Of a stretch of 41,425 bases of DNA, positions 38,272-41,425 are shown one piece after another. The stretch is taken from contig JAEYYW010000111.1 of NCBI GenBank assembly GCA_023428265.1, positions 1-41,425 of the forward strand. The letters run 5' to 3'. The DNA is from Bacillota bacterium (GTDB lineage: Bacteria; Bacillota; Clostridia; Christensenellales; UMGS416). Within the stretch, counting starts at the first letter, position 1. Each line of letters opens with the position of its first letter. Position numbers and translations under genes: made by a program. The notes below the pieces were generated by a model. That model had not been told where the DNA came from. It did not search any database and worked only from the letters and a program-made list of their open reading frames with translations.

Positions 38272-39356
38272 CTGCCTTTGAGCAAAAACCTTATATGGCA
38301 GGGAAAGAATTTCCCGGCCTGGCCCAGCGCATGGCCTATGCGCTGCTGGGCACGTTTCCGGATTTCATTGCTGTGCAGTCGGATCTGGCGGACGAGGGAT
38401 CCCAAAGGCAGCTATATGATTTTCTCTGGCATGCCGCCGCTTTGATTTATGAGGAGCCCGGCGTGCTTGGGCTGCCGGATTTGCCAGACGATTCCTATGG
38501 GTTCCTGGAAGTGAACAACCGCAAGCCCGAGCTCATCAAGGCAATGCGGAGCATCCTGAAGAAGATCGACGGGTTTTATGAGCTGTTGATGAAGTTGGGT
38601 GAGGCCGGCGAGGCGGTTGGCGGAGGCTTGCGGGTGCCGAAAGCTGCTTTGAAGCTACAGGCCAACAAACAGACTGCGGTTCTCAAGAAGTTTGGTTTCT
38701 CGGTGGAAGATGCCGGGGATGTGTTGCTGTTTTCCTGCGAGGGATACGAGGCGATGGTTCCGGCCTGGGTGGCGCTTTCCCATGCTGTGTGCTCCAGAAG
38801 GTTTCCGGTTGCGGCGTTTGCGCGCTGCATGTTTGACCCATCTCTGCCTTACGGCACCGGGGTGTTTGCGTTTCTGTCGGGCAATGCGGCGTTGTTCCAG
38901 GCACTGGAGGAGTGGCAGGCGGCCAACGGGTATATCAGAAAAGATGTTATCTCCGAGACGGGCAGCCGTATCGAGTGGAGCAAGCCGTTGACCAAGAAGG
39001 ATGATATTGGTCTAAACATTTGGTTTGATTACCGGAAGCTGTACCCTGTGATCTTTGAGCTCAAAATCCCCCGCTTCCGCGAAGTGCTGCAGCGGTATGG
39101 CGGCATGGACGTGCGCCTGCAGGGGTTGATCCTCGAGCGGACCAAGCCCTGTGACGGTTGCGGTTATTGTGTGCAGACAGACCGGGAGAAGCGCAAGCAT
39201 CTGACTTTTATGGCCGAGCACAACGGGCGCACTCACCGGATTTGCCCGTTCTTCCCCTATCTGAACTGGCATTGTCTGGATGAGAACGCATTGCTGGCCA
39301 TCAAGGGCATGCTTTGGGTTTCCGAAGGCGCTCTGCGCGATGGGGCCACTCAATAG
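38268..39356 (+). CDS. Uncharacterised Cys-rich 362-residue protein
   Basis: The protein is not recognised. It is mostly soluble and mixed alpha/beta. The C-terminal 70 residues contain a CDGCGYC cluster (about residues 296-302) and a later CPFFPYLNWHC, giving five closely placed cysteines with a histidine, suggestive of a zinc or iron-sulfur site. Upstream it has PELIKAMRSILKKIDGFYEL and NIWFDYRKLYPVIFELKIP segments. It overlaps dehydrogenase 3 by four bases and lies 64 bases before dehydrogenase 4, so it belongs to the same operon. Its codon use is slightly less GC-biased. Its role in the pathway is unknown. Confidence 0.7.
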   Translation: MTAFEQKPYMAGKEFPGLAQRMAYALLGTFPDFIAVQSDLADEGSQRQLYDFLWHAAALIYEEPGVLGLPDLPDDSYGFLEVNNRKPELIKAMRSILKKIDGFYELLMKLGEAGEAVGGGLRVPKAALKLQANKQTAVLKKFGFSVEDAGDVLLFSCEGYEAMVPAWVALSHAVCSRRFPVAAFARCMFDPSLPYGTGVFAFLSGNAALFQALEEWQAANGYIRKDVISETGSRIEWSKPLTKKDDIGLNIWFDYRKLYPVIFELKIPRFREVLQRYGGMDVRLQGLILERTKPCDGCGYCVQTDREKRKHLTFMAEHNGRTHRICPFFPYLNWHCLDENALLAIKGMLWVSEGALRDGATQ

Positions 39357-39420
39357 CCAATGCCTACATTTCCAGTGGATTGGGTACGCTAACTTGTAAT
39401 GCTGCCATCGGAGGGCATGA

Positions 39421-40431
39421 ATGGACACGATCAACGCCGCGATCATCGGCTGCGGCAACATCCATCACACGCACGCCGTTGTGCTCCGCGAGCTGGAAGG
39501 TGTGCACCTGGCGGCGGTGTGCGACAACAGGCCGGAGCAGGCACAGGCCTCCGCCGAGGCCAACGGCTGCGCGATGTTCACCGATTACCGGGAGCTTTTG
39601 AAAGACCCTGATATCGACGCCGTGCACATCTGCACACCCCACTATCTGCATGGGCAGATGGCCATCGACGCGCTGAAGGCCGGCAAATATGTGCTGGTGG
39701 AAAAGCCGATGGCCTGCTCACCGGCCGAAGCCCGCCAGATGATTGAGGAAGACCGCAGGCAAGGGGGCGGCAGGCTGTGCGTTGTGCTGCAAAACCGCTA
39801 CAACGAGGCGTCGAGGATGCTCAAGAGCATTGTGGACAGCGGCCAGTTTGGGCGCTTGCTGGCCTTGCGCGGCTTGGTGGCGTGGCATCGTGATGAGGCC
39901 TATTACGCCGATGGCTGGCACGGCAAGAAGATCTATTCGTGTGGCGGCGTGATGATCAACCAGGCCATCCACACGCTGGACCTGCTGCAATGGATCGGCG
40001 GCGGCGCAGCCAGCATCAAGGGCTGCGTGAGCACCGACAGCCTCATGGGCATGATTGATGTGGAAGACACCGCCCATATGCGCATTGTGATGAAAAACGG
40101 CATACCGGCGGTTCTTTATGCCACGGTGGCCTATGCCGCCAACGCCCCGGTGGAGATTGAGGCGGTGCTGGAAGAAACGGTGATCCTGATGAAAGGCGAC
40201 CGGCTCTATAACACTACCGGGGGTTTTGAGGTGCTTTGCGACTCGCAGGGTTACGCCATCGGGGGCCGGGACTATTGGGGCAGCGGGCACCTTGCCCAGA
40301 TCATGGATTTTTACCACTGCATCAGCGAGGGGGAGCCGTTTTACATCGACGGCGAGCAAGGCATTGAGGCGGTCAAGCTGGTGCATGGGCTCTATCAGTC
40401 GTCCGAGGTGGGCAGGGTGGTGTCGATCTAG
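39421..40431 (+). CDS. Gfo/Idh/MocA-family oxidoreductase (4)
   Basis: The 336-residue protein has the Rossmann start (AAIIGCGNIHHTHAVVLREL, about 5-24), the motif VEKPMACSPAEARQM (about 91-105) and GGVMINQAIHTLDLLQWIG in the C-terminal domain with the conserved His. It shares the N-Q-x-x-H-x-x-D pattern with dehydrogenase 3, suggesting a related substrate. GGAGGG at 39410-39415 precedes the ATG at 39421. It is the last gene of the probable sugar/cyclitol cluster and ends near a hairpin. Confidence 0.92.
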   Translation: MDTINAAIIGCGNIHHTHAVVLRELEGVHLAAVCDNRPEQAQASAEANGCAMFTDYRELLKDPDIDAVHICTPHYLHGQMAIDALKAGKYVLVEKPMACSPAEARQMIEEDRRQGGGRLCVVLQNRYNEASRMLKSIVDSGQFGRLLALRGLVAWHRDEAYYADGWHGKKIYSCGGVMINQAIHTLDLLQWIGGGAASIKGCVSTDSLMGMIDVEDTAHMRIVMKNGIPAVLYATVAYAANAPVEIEAVLEETVILMKGDRLYNTTGGFEVLCDSQGYAIGGRDYWGSGHLAQIMDFYHCISEGEPFYIDGEQGIEAVKLVHGLYQSSEVGRVVSI

Positions 40432-40451
40432 GGAAAAACCCTCATCCCCAA

Positions 40452-40481
40452 CCCCTTCCCCCATGGGATTGGGGGAAGGGG
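40452..40481 (+). terminator. Hairpin after Gfo/Idh/MocA gene 4
   Basis: Arms CCCCTTCCCCCA (40452-40463) and TGGGGGAAGGGG (40470-40481). The T-run is poor, so it may act more as a stabilising 3' end. Confidence 0.6.
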
Positions 40482-40524
40482 CATTTCACCAATCAAACAA
40501 CTCTTTTTGTATCTGTTTATCTGT

Positions 40525-40530
40525 TATAAT
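40525..40530 (+). promoter_or_regulatory. -10 element of the fumarase operon
   Basis: A perfect TATAAT 31 bases before the TTG start of the fumarase alpha gene. The -35 region is T-rich with no clear hexamer. Confidence 0.55.
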
Positions 40531-40560
40531 GGAATCGATGTGAATCGACGGGGTGACATT

Positions 40561-41400
40561 TTGAGAGAAATACATGCCAGCGAGATTGAGGAAAAGGTTT
40601 ATGAGCTGAGCCTTTCCGCCTGCCGCAGGCTGGACGAGGCCGCTGTGTGCGCATTGAAGGAAGCGGCTGCGGCCGAGCGCTCCCCCTTCGGGCGGGAGTC
40701 ACTACGGCAGCTGGTGGAAAACCTGCGGGCCGCGGAGGAGCTGAACCTGCCCCTCTGCCAGGACACTGGCATGGCCGTGGTGTTTGCCGATGTGGGGCAG
40801 GATGCCCACATCACGGGCGGGCTGCTTGCCGACGCGGTGGACAGCGGCGTGCGCCGGGCCTATCGCGACGGTTATTTCCGCGCGTCGGTGCTCACGCCGC
40901 TGGAGAGAAAAAACACCGGCGACAACACGCCGGCCATCCTGCACACGCAGATTGTGCCCGGCGACCGGGTGAAAATTACTGTGGCCCCCAAGGGCTTCGG
41001 CAGCGAAAACATGAGCCGGCTGCAGATGCTCAAGCCCGCGGCGGGGCTGGCCGGTGTGAAGGAGTTTGTCATCGAAACAGTGCGCCTGGCCGGCGGCAAC
41101 CCCTGCCCGCCGGTGGTGGTGGGCGTGGGCGTGGGCGGCACCTTCGAGCGCTGCGCGGAGCTGGCCAAGCGGGCCCTGCTGCGCCCGGTGGGGCAGCCCA
41201 ATCCAAACGAGGCGATGGCGGCGTTGGAGCGGGAGCTGCTGGAGGAGATCAACGGCTTGGGCATCGGGCCGATGGGCCTGGGCGGCTCGGTGACGGCGCT
41301 GGCTGTGCACATTGAGACTTTCCACACCCACATCGCCGGCTTGCCGGTGGCCGTAAACATGCAGTGCCACTGTGCCCGCCATGCCGAAGGTGAGGTTTGA
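40561..41400 (+). CDS. Class I fumarate hydratase, alpha subunit
   Basis: The 279-residue protein is the N-terminal half of an oxygen-sensitive [4Fe-4S] hydro-lyase: LCQDTGMAVVF with C66, NPCPPVVVGVGVGGT with C182, and MQCHCARH with C269 as cluster ligands. It interconverts fumarate and malate; the tartrate dehydratase alpha subunit is closely related and cannot be excluded. The TTG start at 40561 is used because GGGGTGA lies just upstream and the TATAAT at 40525-40530 rules out the in-frame start at 40507. The beta subunit follows two bases after the stop. Confidence 0.92.
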   Translation: MREIHASEIEEKVYELSLSACRRLDEAAVCALKEAAAAERSPFGRESLRQLVENLRAAEELNLPLCQDTGMAVVFADVGQDAHITGGLLADAVDSGVRRAYRDGYFRASVLTPLERKNTGDNTPAILHTQIVPGDRVKITVAPKGFGSENMSRLQMLKPAAGLAGVKEFVIETVRLAGGNPCPPVVVGVGVGGTFERCAELAKRALLRPVGQPNPNEAMAALERELLEEINGLGIGPMGLGGSVTALAVHIETFHTHIAGLPVAVNMQCHCARHAEGEV

Positions 41401-41402
41401 CG

Positions 41403-41425
41403 ATGGAACACCGACTGAACACACC
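41403..41425 (+). CDS. Start of fumarate hydratase beta subunit (partial)
   Basis: Only the first seven complete codons are inside the window: MEHRLNT. Position directly after the alpha gene and this N-terminus, usual for the beta subunit (M-E-x-x-L-x-T-P), support the call. The window edge cuts the gene. Confidence 0.65.

Noticed and set aside
1..41425. CRISPR array, insertion sequence or prophage
   Set aside because: No regularly spaced repeats, no transposase or integrase frame and no phage structural genes were seen on either strand.

Overview
The window looks like a chromosomal segment of a motile, high-GC member of the Bacillota (Clostridia side). Evidence: near-perfect sigma-A promoters and strong Shine-Dalgarno sites, frequent GTG/TTG starts, a Met-specific T-box, CsrA/FliW flagellin control, FlhO/FlhP-type rod proteins, YvyF- and YviE-like flagellar proteins, a PadR/DUF1700/DUF4097 operon and many intrinsic terminators. 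Most genes are GC-rich with G/C third positions. A clearly AT-rich insert lies at about 1.09-2.35 kb. No rRNA, CRISPR array, complete transposon or prophage was seen.

Layout. 1-2.65 kb: dispersed hairpin/G-quadruplex repeats, an OsmC-like gene, a DnaB-like C-terminal remnant, and an AT-rich island with a two-TM protein and doubtful small ORFs. 2.7-9.1 kb: a GPH-type sugar transporter, a GNAT-like gene behind a long structured leader, then a Met T-box controlling metG-tatD-radical SAM. 9.2-16.6 kb: ECF sigma/anti-sigma pair, a Gfo/Idh/MocA dehydrogenase, a TetR regulator, a polyprenol-kinase-like plus CDF-like membrane pair, and a serine hydrolase. 16.8-17.1 kb: rpsU.

17.1-25.5 kb is a late flagellar cluster: flhO-flhP-yvyF-flgM-flgN-flgK-flgL, then the DUF6470 gene-fliW-csrA, then flagellin. 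Three sites match the sigma-D (sigma-28) consensus: before flhO, before the DUF6470 gene and before flagellin. The flagellin leader carries a GGA-loop hairpin plus a GGA in the Shine-Dalgarno, the layout expected for CsrA repression relieved by FliW. FlgM would hold sigma-D until the hook is finished, so the segment encodes both timing checks and the filament parts.

25.6-34.3 kb is an envelope/surface block: PadR, DUF1700 and two DUF4097 proteins; tRNA-Val; two DUF2927-like lipoproteins; a TtcA-like tRNA thiolase; and a membrane-anchored 24-repeat LRR protein. 34.3-40.4 kb holds an ArsR regulator and a probable sugar/polyol catabolic set: three Gfo/Idh/MocA dehydrogenases, a TIM-barrel isomerase and an uncharacterised Cys-rich protein. 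The window ends in a class I fumarase alpha gene and the first codons of beta.

I did not find an obviously new defence or mobile system. The most unusual items are the hairpin-G4 repeats, the unclassified leader before the GNAT gene, the paired DUF2927 lipoproteins, the Cys-rich protein in the dehydrogenase operon, and the cysteine in the flagellin core.
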